A stretch of DNA of 48,464 bases from an uncultured Prevotellaceae bacterium (GCA_947174565.1 CAMWJL010000005.1:1-48464), one strand, 5' to 3'; shown: positions 8,986 to 17,674, counted from the stretch's first letter. Numbers and translations: made by a program. Notes: generated from the sequence alone by a model not told the origin.

Positions 8986-9888
8986 TTACTTTTTAATAAT
9001 CAGAGAGCAACGTAACTTGGAGTTTGCGTTAAACAAGCCATATAGTTGCTGGGAAATCTTCTTGTCAACTTTACACTCAGAGAAAAACTCACCAACAAGT
9101 TTTGTCACGGCAACAGAACCTATGACCGTCGGTATTTCCTCGCCATCCAACACTTCTATGCTGCTAACGTCAAAACGGTCTCCAACCTTTATACCGTGCT
9201 TCGTTCCTGCTTTGATGAGAATTGTTTCCGCCTTGCCATTATCGCCATTTACAATTTTCATTATCCTTGCATTCAGCGGGAATGTGACCCTGAAATATTC
9301 AGCCAAGACAGGTTCCAGTGAGTTCATTGCCATCTGCACAGCAGCCTGTGCAGAAACACATTCTTTGCTGGCTTTTCCCTCAAACGCCATGGCTTCAGTT
9401 GTCTGTTGGGTGGCTATGTCATCTACTTTCAGTTGAAAGGCAACACTCGCTTTATACCCCCTTACAGAGCCATCGGGATTCTTCATTCTATACACAGGAA
9501 TCTTTGTGATAGTGCCTTGTACCAACTTCATTGCGGCAAGGCTATTGCCTTGTTCCACCGTCTCTTTCCCTATAAACTCCTCACGCTTTTGGTATTCCAA
9601 TTCCTCCGCTATTTTGTCACGGTTGGTTCTATCAACAACCACAAATCTGTTGCAGTTTTTCAAAACCTCAACGACTTTTTCTGTAACTAAAGAAGAGAAA
9701 GGACTTTCAGCATCAGACTTAAAGGCAGCGACTCCAACAACTTCCCTGTCATCATTTGCTTGTTTCTGGTTGAAGAACTCTATACTCTTCTGAAGCTCCT
9801 GTTCCTGTTTTATCGCATCATTATGAGACTGTGCATGTCCCAATTGGACACACACAGCCATTAGAAGAATAGTAGAAATCCTGTTCAT
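8986..9888 (-). CDS. CsgG/FlgT-like exported protein
   Basis: 300 residues; the ATG at 9888 is preferred to a GTG one codon upstream. Signal peptide ends LGHAQ with no lipobox Cys, unlike lipoprotein CsgG. Residues about 45-190 fit the CsgG fold: EVVGVAAFKS, SSLVTEKVVEVLKNCNRFVV, DRTNRDKIAEELEYQ and AAMKLVQGTITKIPVY. After a helical linker with LEPVLAEYF, the C-terminal 80 residues (IKAGTKHGIKVGDRFDV, IGSVAVTKLVGEFFSECKV) match the small beta domain found at the end of FlgT-type proteins. CsgG relatives either form outer-membrane export pores or act as periplasmic activators (LpoB, FlgO/FlgT). Which applies here cannot be decided from sequence. It lies 6 bp from the first gene of the operon. 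Confidence 0.82.
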   Translation of the reverse strand: MNRISTILLMAVCVQLGHAQSHNDAIKQEQELQKSIEFFNQKQANDDREVVGVAAFKSDAESPFSSLVTEKVVEVLKNCNRFVVVDRTNRDKIAEELEYQKREEFIGKETVEQGNSLAAMKLVQGTITKIPVYRMKNPDGSVRGYKASVAFQLKVDDIATQQTTEAMAFEGKASKECVSAQAAVQMAMNSLEPVLAEYFRVTFPLNARIMKIVNGDNGKAETILIKAGTKHGIKVGDRFDVSSIEVLDGEEIPTVIGSVAVTKLVGEFFSECKVDKKISQQLYGLFNANSKLRCSLIIKK

Positions 9889-9894
9889 CACTGC

Positions 9895-10470
9895 TTAAAG
9901 ATTCTTACCAGACTTCAATGTTTCAATGATTTCCTGAACAGCCTTCACTTGTGCAGCAGACTCTTCCATAAGGATTGGTGTTGCAACATTACCAAATTCT
10001 ATAACAGCTGTTGCAGACTTAGCCGTTTTTACGGCTTTCGCCGCCTTCATCGGATTCTTCTCGGAAGAAGCACTCTGTGCCATCTTCTTTGCTTCTTCTC
10101 CTGCACTTTTAGCTTTGTCAACAGCAGCCTTGATACTGGCACCTTCTCCTGCAACAGTCGCTGAGAATACAACCCATTCTTCCAGTGTGGGCTTTGTGAT
10201 TGTCACATCTGTAACACCATCTTCGGTCTCACCTATCTGACGGTTATACATGTTCTCTAACTGCTCACTATTAGCAATTGCCAATAGTGCTGCTTTTTTT
10301 ACCTCATTGCCATAACCGTCAATGCCTGAATTTCCGCAAGTTTTGTAATCCTTGCAAAGAGCCTCTAACCTTGCAGAGCGGTCTTTACTCTGCTGAATCT
10401 GCTCCTTGATTTGGGCATTTGCGCCACAAACCATACACATGGCAATTGCCATCATCATAAACTTTCTCAT
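9895..10470 (-). CDS. Exported helical protein, first gene of envelope operon
   Basis: 191 residues; signal peptide MRKFMMMAIAMCMVCGANAQ, mature N-terminal Gln. The rest is predicted largely helical and Ala/Lys-rich (IKAAVDKAKSAGEEAKKM; MKAAKAVKTAKSATAVIEF), with two Cys (LCKDYKTCGNSG) that could form a disulfide in the periplasm. No family recognised. It leads the five-gene minus-strand operon ending at 6704, with 3-60 bp gaps. No TAnnTTTG promoter is visible in the 100 bp upstream, so the operon may use another sigma factor or a start further back in the gene-poor region. Confidence 0.75.
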   Translation of the reverse strand: MRKFMMMAIAMCMVCGANAQIKEQIQQSKDRSARLEALCKDYKTCGNSGIDGYGNEVKKAALLAIANSEQLENMYNRQIGETEDGVTDVTITKPTLEEWVVFSATVAGEGASIKAAVDKAKSAGEEAKKMAQSASSEKNPMKAAKAVKTAKSATAVIEFGNVATPILMEESAAQVKAVQEIIETLKSGKNL

Positions 10471-11097
10471 TGTTTTTTGAAAAGTTTTGTGCCTTTAGAA
10501 GCCCAATAAGGCGGTTAGATGTAATGATTATGTGACCTATCTTCATGCAAAACGTAGGCTTCCACCTCTACTCGCCCGCAACTGAGGTCCTGAGATTACC
10601 CTTGATGGTGAACGTGTAGAGTGTCTGCCTACGCCGGTATATAACACATATCTCCAGAAAAGTGTGCTTTGAGGAATATATAATATATCCTCATACGCAC
10701 ACTCTGGGATACTTTTATTGTATACCCATAGCATTCACTTCCGACATTGCCCTTGACCATCAATGAAATTTCTCAGGTTTCAGTTGCCAATTGACAAAGC
10801 ATCGATGACGCTTTAACATTAAATAGTGTCCCACCCTACCGCACACCCTTAAAGATATGCACGGCGTAGGCAACGACGGCACAAAGGTCATACTTTTTTC
10901 GCTAACAGGAAAAGGAATCCTATATTTTTTGCAAAATTTAACGATTTGGGATGCCAAAGGTCGGCAATCAAATCCCCTGTTAGGCTCATTCCAAGACCAA
11001 CCTTACTTTGATTCTGTATGAAAACGTTTCTTTGGTCATCAAAGGGAAAGGGGATATATCGGTAGCAGGGCACTTCGATATGTGACAGGGATTCACA
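10471..11097. other. Gene-poor region between envelope operon and mscL
   Basis: About 0.6 kb with no convincing gene on either strand; the short frames have stop-rich alternatives and no recognisable domain. It holds one strong hairpin (10661-10703) and precedes a GC-rich palindromic repeat. The text ttRcCCTTGA occurs twice (near 10598 and 10748), suggesting some local duplication or decayed repeats. It may be a degenerated mobile or repeat insertion. Confidence 0.5.
10661..10703. repeat. 43-bp inverted repeat with AT-rich core
   Basis: Outer arms AGTGTGC / GCACACT (10661-10667 and 10697-10703) enclose inner arms GAGGA..TATAT / ATATA..TCCTC with one bulged base. It is not followed by a T-run on either strand, so it is unlike the intrinsic terminators in this window. 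It could be a regulator site, an RNA hairpin in the operon leader, or a fragment of a small mobile element. Confidence 0.65.
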
Positions 11098-11180
11098 GCC
11101 ACAAAATCGGAGTCCCCGACTCCGACCAACCGACGTCGGGGACTCCGATTGGTCGATGTCGGGGACATCGATTTTAGGGG
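11098..11180. repeat. GC-rich palindromic repeat, copy 1 (three cores at 23-bp period)
   Basis: Core 9-mers begin at 11112 (GTCCCCGAC), 11135 and 11158 (GTCGGGGAC), an exact 23-bp period. AAAATCG at the left and CGATTTT at the right form outer arms. The flank TTCACAGCC before the left arm is shared with copy 2. Lies about 335 bp upstream of mscL. Confidence 0.92.
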
Positions 11181-11433
11181 GTAAAAAGAGAGGGATGTGA
11201 TTCGTTGCTGCACTTAACGACAGAACGAAATGTAACAGCAAAAAACAGAGTGGCAAGACCTCAGGAAAAGAAGCACCAATACAATAGCCTTGGCATTAAA
11301 CGCCTATCCGCAATTGCAATGATGGGCAGTGGAACATGCCGCCAACAGCAACAATATGCAGACACCCAGCAATAAAAACAGTTTATTCTTCATGCTTTTT
11401 CAGTTTATTATCATGTGTTGCAGTTTTTTATCG

Positions 11434-11442
11434 TATCTTTGC
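11434..11442 (+). promoter_or_regulatory. -7 element upstream of mscL
   Basis: TAtcTTTGC matches the Bacteroidetes -7 consensus, 72 bp before the mscL ATG. No good TTTG at -33. Confidence 0.55.
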
Positions 11443-11514
11443 CACATGATTGGAATCTTGATACCTTTTCATAACGACAAATACAGACTCATTATTATAT
11501 AAACACTAAACATT

Positions 11515-11985
11515 ATGGCAAAATTTATTGACGAATTCAAAGAATTTGCTTTCAAAGGCAATGTGGTTGACATGGCTGTCGGTGTCATCATCGGCGGTGC
11601 ATTTGGAAAAATTGTTTCTTCTGTTGTGGCAGACCTCATCATGCCGCTCATCGCAGCCATCGGCGGTGTGAACACTGCTGATTTGAAACTTGAGCTTAAA
11701 CCTGGTGTAGCGGCTGTAGTAGATGAATCGGGCGCGGTTGTAACAGAAGCCGTTGATGCCGTGACATGGAACTATGGCTCATTCATTCAGAATGTTATTG
11801 ATTTCTTCATCATCGCTGTCTGCTTGTTCTTCATCATCAAGGTCATAGCTAAAGCCACGTCGCTCCGCAAGAAGAAGGAGGCCGCCTCTGCTGCCGCTAT
11901 TGCCGCTACCGCCCCTGAGCCAGAACCAACCAAGGAGGAACTGCTGCTGACCGAAATCCGCGACCTCCTCAAGGAGAAGAAATAA
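11515..11985 (+). CDS. mscL: Large-conductance mechanosensitive channel MscL
   Basis: MscL opens under membrane tension and releases solutes during hypo-osmotic shock; it works as an inner-membrane pentamer. The 156-residue protein starts with the amphipathic N-terminal helix ([20 protein letters not shown]), then TM1 with the conserved [21 protein letters not shown] pore sequence (20 residues at most shown in part), a periplasmic loop slightly longer than usual, TM2 ([17 protein letters not shown]), and a charged cytoplasmic helix ([18 protein letters not shown]). An Ala/Pro/Glu-rich linker of about 25 residues precedes the last helix. The gene stands alone, with its own promoter and a terminator shared with the convergent mnmA. 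Confidence 0.97.
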   Translation: MAKFIDEFKEFAFKGNVVDMAVGVIIGGAFGKIVSSVVADLIMPLIAAIGGVNTADLKLELKPGVAAVVDESGAVVTEAVDAVTWNYGSFIQNVIDFFIIAVCLFFIIKVIAKATSLRKKKEAASAAAIAATAPEPEPTKEELLLTEIRDLLKEKK

Positions 11986-12046
11986 AACGCATGAAAGACC
12001 CTCTGGAAAGTGAACTAAAGCTTTTCATGGCAACATACAAAACAAA

Positions 12047-12086
12047 AAGAATGCCAACTTGACTACAACGTCAAGTTGGCATTCTT
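12047..12086. terminator. Terminator between mscL and mnmA
   Basis: A perfect 17-bp stem (12047-12063 with 12070-12086) and 6-nt loop. On the minus strand it is followed by CTTTTTGTTTTG, a good U-rich tail for mnmA; on the plus strand the tail is poor, so it acts best for the minus-strand operon. Confidence 0.88.
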
Positions 12087-12141
12087 CCTATGGTTATATA
12101 TGCTTTTGAATGTGTAGGATTGCGTACCGCTAATCTATCCT

Positions 12142-13230
12142 TCAGTTGATTTCTCCACTACCAAAACACAAATGGTGTTCCTGATCATACACCACGCAGA
12201 ACTGTCCTGGTGCCACACCATGAATCTTTTTGTCAGCTTGCAAGAACCATTGCCCCTCTCTCTGAGACAGAACGCCATCCATATATTCGGGTGTATGCCG
12301 AATCTTGAACGTCACACGCATGCCTTTGCTTGGGTCATGTTCGCTACCCCACTCTTCTTCAAACGGATTGCCACTGATGAAATGGAAGTCATTCATGGTG
12401 ATGTGGTCTTTGTACACCTGTTCAGGGTCATACCCATGCGACACGAAAAGGATGTTCCGCTTGATATTCTTCTTCACAACAAACCACGGACCACCGCCAA
12501 AGCCAAGTCCTTTGCGCTGACCTATCGTATAGAACCACAATCCCTTGTGCTCCCCTATCTTATGTCCCGTCCCAATCTCACGCACATCGCCAGGATTCTC
12601 CCCAAGATGCGCCTTAATATAGTCACGAAAGTCTATGTTTCCGAGGAAGCAGATGCCTTGGCTGTCTTTTCGCTCCGCATTCAGCAAATGCGCTTTTTCT
12701 GCAATCTCACGCACATCGTGTTTCCACAGATGCCCAATGGGAAACATCAGCTTGCTGACTTGCAGGGAGTTAATTTGACACAGAAAATCTGTCTGGTCTT
12801 TTACGGGGTCAGGCGAAGTGGATAGCCAGACTTTGTCCTCAATCCTCGTCGTTGTGGCATAATGCCCCGTTGCCGTAAAGTCGAAGTCCCGCCCAGCCAC
12901 TTCTTCAAAACAACCGAACTTAATGAGCTTGTTGCACATCACATCAGGATTAGGCGTCAAGCCCTGCCGTGCTTTGCCCATCGTGTAACCAACCACCTTT
13001 TCCCAATACTCCTTGTGCAGGTCAATCACATCCAGCTTCAAGCCATACTTTCGTGCCAGCCACAGACAAATCTCCACATCCTCTTCCGAGGTGCAGTTCC
13101 ATTCCGTGTCTTTGTCTGGACCTATCTTGATGTAGAATAAATGCGGGTCGATTCCCTGCTCCTTCAGCAAATGCACCGAAACAGCAGAATCAACACCACC
13201 AGACACTAATGCAGCAACAGACTTACTCAT
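12142..13230 (-). CDS. mnmA: tRNA-specific 2-thiouridylase MnmA
   Basis: MnmA thiolates U34 of Lys, Glu and Gln tRNAs in the cytoplasm, activating the base with ATP. The PP-loop SGGVDS is at residues 10-15. Two catalytic cysteines are visible: NPDVMCNK (first) and SQGICFLG (second). GHYA and the C-terminal domain with YTIGQRKGLG and VAPGQFCVVY are typical. 362 residues, normal length. The acidic KDTEWNCTSEEDVE segment follows the N-terminal strand and marks one of the MnmA subtypes that occur as paralogues in Bacteroidetes, from memory. Its start overlaps the nadA stop by 4 bp, so it is the second gene of a nadA-mnmA operon. Confidence 0.95.
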   Translation of the reverse strand: MSKSVAALVSGGVDSAVSVHLLKEQGIDPHLFYIKIGPDKDTEWNCTSEEDVEICLWLARKYGLKLDVIDLHKEYWEKVVGYTMGKARQGLTPNPDVMCNKLIKFGCFEEVAGRDFDFTATGHYATTTRIEDKVWLSTSPDPVKDQTDFLCQINSLQVSKLMFPIGHLWKHDVREIAEKAHLLNAERKDSQGICFLGNIDFRDYIKAHLGENPGDVREIGTGHKIGEHKGLWFYTIGQRKGLGFGGGPWFVVKKNIKRNILFVSHGYDPEQVYKDHITMNDFHFISGNPFEEEWGSEHDPSKGMRVTFKIRHTPEYMDGVLSQREGQWFLQADKKIHGVAPGQFCVVYDQEHHLCFGSGEIN

Positions 13231-14246
13231 TTGCTTGCCATGGCAGACTTCATGTTCTTACTAATCTCCAGCATCTTATTGATAGGTTTGATAGCTTTCT
13301 CGGCTATCTCAGCATCCACTTCGATGGTTGGCCATTCGTATCTCAAGGTATTGTACAGCTTCTTTAATGTGTTCAGTTTCATGAACTCACACTCATTGCA
13401 CGAGCACCCCACCGTCTCTGTAGCTTCTGGTGGTGCTGGAATAAAGAGTTTGTCGGGACAAGCCTTCTTCATTTCGTGCAATATACCGCTTTCTGTGGCC
13501 ACGATGAACTCGGTGGCTTCATCCTTAATGGCAAAGTTCAGCAATCCTGCAGTCGAACCAATCACATCCGCCACCTTCTGAATGGGCGCAGGACACTCAG
13601 GATGTACCAGAATCTTGGCATTGGGATGTGCTGCTTTCAATGCCAGAATCTTCTCCAACGAGAACTGTCCATGCACATGACAGCCACCATTCCAAAGCAG
13701 CATCTCACGCCCTGTCACAGAGCAGATATAGTTGCCAAGGTTTTTATCAGGTCCGAATATAAGTTTCTCATTCTGAGGGAACGAGTCTATCACCAACTTA
13801 GCGTTGCTTGAAGTCACCACAACGTCTGTCAATGCCTTCACTGCCGCAGTCGTGTTCACATAGCTCACAACCTTATAGCCAGGGTGTTCATCCACGAACT
13901 TCTTCAAATCCTCTGCGTTACAGCTGTCCGCCAACGAGCAACCCGCATTGAGGTCAAGCACCAACACCTTCTTGTCGGGACAAAGAATCTTGTTGGTCTC
14001 ACCCATGAAGTGAACGCCACACATCACAATGATGTCCGCATCTGTTTTGGCTGACCACTGCGCCAATGCCAACGAGTCGCCCACGAAATCAGCGATATCC
14101 TGCACAGCTCCATCCGTGTAGTAGTGTGCCAAAATCACCGCATTCTTCTCCTTACACATCTTGCGAATCTCGGCATTCAAATCAATGCCGTCAGGAATAG
14201 GCTCATCCACATAACCCTTTTCCTTCCAAGAGTCTTTCACTTCCAT
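13227..14246 (-). CDS. nadA: Quinolinate synthase NadA
   Basis: NadA condenses iminoaspartate with dihydroxyacetone phosphate to quinolinate in NAD synthesis and carries a 4Fe-4S cluster. Cluster cysteines can be placed in AGCSLADSC, RE..LLWNGGCHVH and GCSCNECEFMKLN. AHYYTDGAVQDIADFVGDS and MCGVHFMGETNKIL are family hallmarks. The start at 14246 (MEVKDSWKEKGYVDEP) was chosen because the 28-residue upstream extension crosses the promoter and has no homologous look. 339 residues. Cotranscribed with mnmA (4-bp overlap); no nadB or nadC is next to it. Confidence 0.96.
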   Translation of the reverse strand: MEVKDSWKEKGYVDEPIPDGIDLNAEIRKMCKEKNAVILAHYYTDGAVQDIADFVGDSLALAQWSAKTDADIIVMCGVHFMGETNKILCPDKKVLVLDLNAGCSLADSCNAEDLKKFVDEHPGYKVVSYVNTTAAVKALTDVVVTSSNAKLVIDSFPQNEKLIFGPDKNLGNYICSVTGREMLLWNGGCHVHGQFSLEKILALKAAHPNAKILVHPECPAPIQKVADVIGSTAGLLNFAIKDEATEFIVATESGILHEMKKACPDKLFIPAPPEATETVGCSCNECEFMKLNTLKKLYNTLRYEWPTIEVDAEIAEKAIKPINKMLEISKNMKSAMASK

Positions 14247-14286
14247 CTTATATATTTTATCTTTGAATGAATGATAGGAAACAAAG

Positions 14287-14319
14287 GCAAAGGTATGCCT
14301 TTTTGAGCAATCCACCAAA
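14287..14319 (-). promoter_or_regulatory. Bacteroidetes promoter of nadA-mnmA
   Basis: Read on the minus strand: TTTG (14319-14316), 20-bp spacer, TACCTTTGC (14295-14287). Both boxes match the consensus. Transcription would start about 35 bp before the nadA ATG. Confidence 0.82.
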
Positions 14320-14347
14320 TTACGATTCACATTTTACGTTTGCCGTC

Positions 14348-15091
14348 TCACTCTTCTGTCTCGCACTTCCCCTCTTCCACTTCTTCTCTGGTGGGGAAAT
14401 GCCCAAGCCACTTCATCTGCTTCAAGCACCACGATTGACGCTGATACATATAATTAGTAGGTGAAGCGGAATTCATGCGGATGGGATTGGGCAAGGAAAC
14501 TGCAATCATCGCACATTGGTTGCGTGTGAGTTCCTTGGCACTACACCCGAAATGCTCTTGCGCCACAGCCTCTGCACCATATATGCCATCGCCCATTTCG
14601 ATGGTGTTGAGATAGACCTCCATGATACGGTGCTTGTCCCACATATACTCCATGAGCACCGTGAAATAAGCCTCCACTCCTTTGCGAAACCATGCCAGCT
14701 TGCCTGACGATGAGGTCGGGAACAGAAATACATTTTTTGCCGTCTGCTGGCTGATGGTCGAACCACCTCTGTAGCGTTCACCCTCCGCACGCTCATCTAT
14801 CACCTTTTTGATGGCCTCCCAGTCAAAACCGTTGTGTATCATGAAGTTTTGGTCCTCACACGACATGACAGCCAGCGGCAGGTCGGGCGAGATGCTGTCA
14901 AACGGCACCCATTGATGATGCCATCGAATCTGCTCACCACGCTTCACCTGTTGACAGGCACGAATAAACATCAATGGCGAGGTATAGACAGGCACATAGC
15001 GGAACAACAAAACAAGGAGGATGCTCCCCGCCACGATGACGATGAGCATCCACTTGATAAAGTTCCCGAGTCTTGAGAAAAACTTGCTCAT
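14348..15091 (-). CDS. mtgA: Monofunctional peptidoglycan glycosyltransferase MtgA
   Basis: GT51 enzyme that polymerises lipid II into glycan strands outside the inner membrane. One N-terminal TM helix (WMLIVIVAGSILLVLLF), then the catalytic domain: SCEDQNFMIHNGFDW with the catalytic Glu, RGGSTISQQTAKN, and RKGVEAYFTVLMEYMWDKHRIMEVYLN. 247 residues, no transpeptidase domain. It begins immediately after the stop of the OmpA-like gene (no gap), so both are translated from one message. Confidence 0.95.
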   Translation of the reverse strand: MSKFFSRLGNFIKWMLIVIVAGSILLVLLFRYVPVYTSPLMFIRACQQVKRGEQIRWHHQWVPFDSISPDLPLAVMSCEDQNFMIHNGFDWEAIKKVIDERAEGERYRGGSTISQQTAKNVFLFPTSSSGKLAWFRKGVEAYFTVLMEYMWDKHRIMEVYLNTIEMGDGIYGAEAVAQEHFGCSAKELTRNQCAMIAVSLPNPIRMNSASPTNYMYQRQSWCLKQMKWLGHFPTREEVEEGKCETEE

Positions 15092-15817
15092 TTACTGGAG
15101 CGTTCCAGCATTAGCAGCATTCACCATCGCCTCCGAAGCGTAGAGGTAAATCTCCACACGGCGGTTCTGCGCCTTGCCAGCAGCGGTTGAGTTGTCAGCA
15201 ACAGGGTTGTTCTCGCCATAACCCACACTGCTCTTAATCTGCGCAGCGTCAGCACCTTGTGCCAACAAGAAAGCCTTCACAGCGTCAGCACGCTCTTGGC
15301 TCAGTTTGAGATTCTTCTGGAAACTCTCTTCAGGTGTAGAGTTTCTGAAACCAGTGTTGTCGGTATATCCCTGAATAGCCACATCGCAATCGGGGAATGC
15401 CTTCAGCACATCGTTGGTGAACTGGGTCAAGTTTGTCATCGCATCCTTGCTGAGCACCGACTTGCCTGTGGTGAACAGAATGCCTGAATCGAAGGTCATC
15501 TTCACTGCGTCCAAGCCATTCGCGTCCTTCACGGTCTCCACCTGCGCATTGTCGATGGCAGCAGCAGCAGCCTTAGCCTTGTCCATCTTCTTGCCAATGA
15601 GCACACCAGCTCCCGTACCCACAGCTGCACCTATGCCAGCACCAATCAGTGTGCCACCTGTGTTCTTACCTATCAGATTGCCTATCAGCGCACCTACAGC
15701 AGCACCTGAGCCGCCACCAATCAATCCACCCTTCGCGGTATTGTTCATAGAACCACCACAACTTGCAAAAACCACAAGCGCAGCCATAGCAATAGCAAAA
15801 AACTTAGTCTTCTTCAT
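15092..15817 (-). CDS. OmpA-family lipoprotein with glycine zipper
   Basis: 241 residues. Lipobox VVFASC (Cys20) predicts a lipoprotein. Residues about 28-78 form a glycine-zipper segment (GGLIGGGSGAAVGALIGNLIG and GAGIGAAVGTGAGVLIG, each under 20 in parts). The C-terminal OmpA-like domain (about 110-230) has QGYTDNTG, NLKLSQERADAVKAFL and NRRVEIYLYA, which in this family bind meso-diaminopimelate of peptidoglycan. Resembles YiaD-type proteins. Likely ties the outer membrane to the cell wall. First gene of a pair with mtgA, under a promoter at 15913-15945. Confidence 0.92.
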   Translation of the reverse strand: MKKTKFFAIAMAALVVFASCGGSMNNTAKGGLIGGGSGAAVGALIGNLIGKNTGGTLIGAGIGAAVGTGAGVLIGKKMDKAKAAAAAIDNAQVETVKDANGLDAVKMTFDSGILFTTGKSVLSKDAMTNLTQFTNDVLKAFPDCDVAIQGYTDNTGFRNSTPEESFQKNLKLSQERADAVKAFLLAQGADAAQIKSSVGYGENNPVADNSTAAGKAQNRRVEIYLYASEAMVNAANAGTLQ

Positions 15818-15912
15818 AATGTTGACTTTTTAATGATATTAAAATAAATGTTTTCAGATTTCACCTGACCATGCGACGGACAATCACGCACAAGTGTCAG
15901 CTCCTTTTCGGG

Positions 15913-15945
15913 GCAAAGATACGCATCTTTCCCTTTGCAAACAAG
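15913..15945 (-). promoter_or_regulatory. Promoter of OmpA-like gene and mtgA
   Basis: Minus strand: cTTG (15945-15942), 20-bp spacer, TATCTTTGC (15921-15913). A roughly 95-nt leader follows. Confidence 0.7.
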
Positions 15946-16005
15946 GAAAAGCGCATAAAAAAGAAATAAATCCCGAAACAGCGTGTCCGTCTCGGAGTTT
16001 TTGTG

Positions 16006-16014
16006 TACTTTTGC
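16006..16014 (+). promoter_or_regulatory. -7 element upstream of proS
   Basis: TActTTTGC, 37 bp before the proS ATG. No convincing -33 box. Confidence 0.55.
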
Positions 16015-16050
16015 ACCTTTGTAATCAATCATTAAATAAAAAGACTCTAT

Positions 16051-17529
16051 ATGGCAACAGAATTGAAAGACCTTACGAAGCGTTCGGAGGATTACTCAAA
16101 ATGGTATAACGAGCTGGTCGTGAAGGCAGAATTGGCCGAGCAGGCCGATGTGAGAGGATGTATGGTGATTCGCCCTTACGGATACGCTATCTGGGAGAAG
16201 ATGCAGCGTGTGCTCGATGATATGTTTAAGGAAACAGGCGTACAGAACGCCTACTTTCCCCTCCTGATTCCCAAGAGCTTCCTCAGCAAAGAGGCTGAAC
16301 ATGTGGAGGGTTTCGCCAAGGAATGCGCAGTGGTGACTCACTACCGCCTGAAGACCAACGAGACCCACGACGGCGTGGTGGTTGACCCTGCCGCCAAACT
16401 GGAAGAGGAACTCATCATCCGCCCCACATCCGAAACCATCATTTGGAACACCTACAAGAACTGGATTAAGTCATACCGCGACCTCCCCATCCTGTGCAAC
16501 CAGTGGTGCAACGTGATGCGCTGGGAGATGCGCACACGCCTGTTCCTCCGCACCTCCGAGTTCCTTTGGCAAGAAGGCCACACGGCTCATGCCACTCGCG
16601 AAGAGGCAGAAGACCGCGCCAAGCAAATGCTGAAAGTCTATGCCAAGTTCGCAGAAGAATACATGGCGGTGCCTGTCATTCAGGGCGTGAAGAGCGAGAC
16701 GGAGCGTTTCGCTGGAGCACTCGACACCTACACCATCGAAGCCATGATGCAGGACGGCAAGGCTTTGCAGAGCGGCACAAGCCACTTCTTAGGCCAGAAC
16801 TTCGGCAAGGCCTTCGACGTGCAGTTCCTCAACAAGGACAACAAGGTGGAATACGCATGGGCAACGTCATGGGGCGTTTCAACCCGACTGATGGGTGCGC
16901 TCATCATGACCCACTCCGACGACAACGGTCTCGTCCTGCCTCCCAAGTTGGCTCCGTTGCAGGTGGTCATCATCCCAATCGGCAAGGGCGACCAAATGCC
17001 GATGTTGGACGAGAAAGCCGAAGCCATCGTGAAGAACCTCAAGGCTATGGGCATCAGCGTGAAGTACGACAATGCCGACAACAAGCGTCCGGGCTTCAAG
17101 TTCGCCGACTACGAGTTGAAGGGTGTGCCAGTGCGCCTTGTGCTGGGTGCTCGCGACTTGGAGAAGGGTCTTGTGGAAGTGATGCGTCGCGACACGCTGG
17201 AGAAGGAAAATGTCGCCATCGAGGGCATCGAAGAGTACATCAAGAACCTGTTCGACGACATCCAAACAAACATCTACAAGAAGGCCATCGACTACCGTGA
17301 TGCCCACATCTACGAATGCGACAACTACGACGAGTTCAAGGAGCGCATCAAAAACGGTGGCTTCTTCCTCTGCCACTGGGACGGAACCGAAGAGACCGAA
17401 GCCCGTATCAAGGAAGACACGCAGGCTACTATCCGCTGTGTGCCATTCATGTTTGAACAGACAGAAGGCGTGGATATGGTGAGTGGCAAGCCCGCCAAGT
17501 ATCGCGTCCTGATTGCACGCTCATATTAA
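16051..17529 (+). CDS. proS: Prolyl-tRNA synthetase (type 3, archaeal-like)
   Basis: Class II synthetase that charges tRNA-Pro. 492 residues, without the editing insertion of the E. coli type. Class II motifs can be followed: [20 protein letters not shown] (motif 1 area), [36 protein letters not shown] (motif 2 region, transfer of Pro), and [20 protein letters not shown] (motif 3). The anticodon-binding domain ([11 protein letters not shown]) and a C-terminal zinc-type extension with [10 protein letters not shown] and CVPF follow. Solo gene; repeat copy B lies just after it in place of a terminator. Confidence 0.97.
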   Translation: MATELKDLTKRSEDYSKWYNELVVKAELAEQADVRGCMVIRPYGYAIWEKMQRVLDDMFKETGVQNAYFPLLIPKSFLSKEAEHVEGFAKECAVVTHYRLKTNETHDGVVVDPAAKLEEELIIRPTSETIIWNTYKNWIKSYRDLPILCNQWCNVMRWEMRTRLFLRTSEFLWQEGHTAHATREEAEDRAKQMLKVYAKFAEEYMAVPVIQGVKSETERFAGALDTYTIEAMMQDGKALQSGTSHFLGQNFGKAFDVQFLNKDNKVEYAWATSWGVSTRLMGALIMTHSDDNGLVLPPKLAPLQVVIIPIGKGDQMPMLDEKAEAIVKNLKAMGISVKYDNADNKRPGFKFADYELKGVPVRLVLGARDLEKGLVEVMRRDTLEKENVAIEGIEEYIKNLFDDIQTNIYKKAIDYRDAHIYECDNYDEFKERIKNGGFFLCHWDGTEETEARIKEDTQATIRCVPFMFEQTEGVDMVSGKPAKYRVLIARSY

Positions 17530-17556
17530 GAGACTACACACCGCAAGGAGAAGTCG

Positions 17557-17634
17557 TTCATAAGTTATGAATAATTGTTCATAAGTTTGGGATAATTATT
17601 CATAAGTTACGAACAATTATTCATAACTTACGAA
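17557..17634. repeat. AT-rich array of four 15-bp palindromes at 21-bp period (copy B)
   Basis: Units start at 17557, 17578, 17599 and 17620. Central bases are G, G, G, C. Three units keep the TTCATAA half plus a matching right half; the second is decayed (GTTTGGGA). Same unit number, period and total length (78 bp) as copy A. It occupies the space between proS and the S37 peptidase gene. Confidence 0.93.
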
Positions 17635-17674
17635 CAACGCCTTGCCCAATTCATACATAGCAGAAACTTTCACG

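Noticed and set aside
10760..10957. 65-codon frame in the gene-poor region
   Set aside because: No start context, no domain, low-complexity flanks; kept as non-coding.
16494..17300. 268-codon frame on the plus strand inside proS
   Set aside because: Out-of-frame shadow of proS; the sequence is rich in Arg/His/Gly with no domain.
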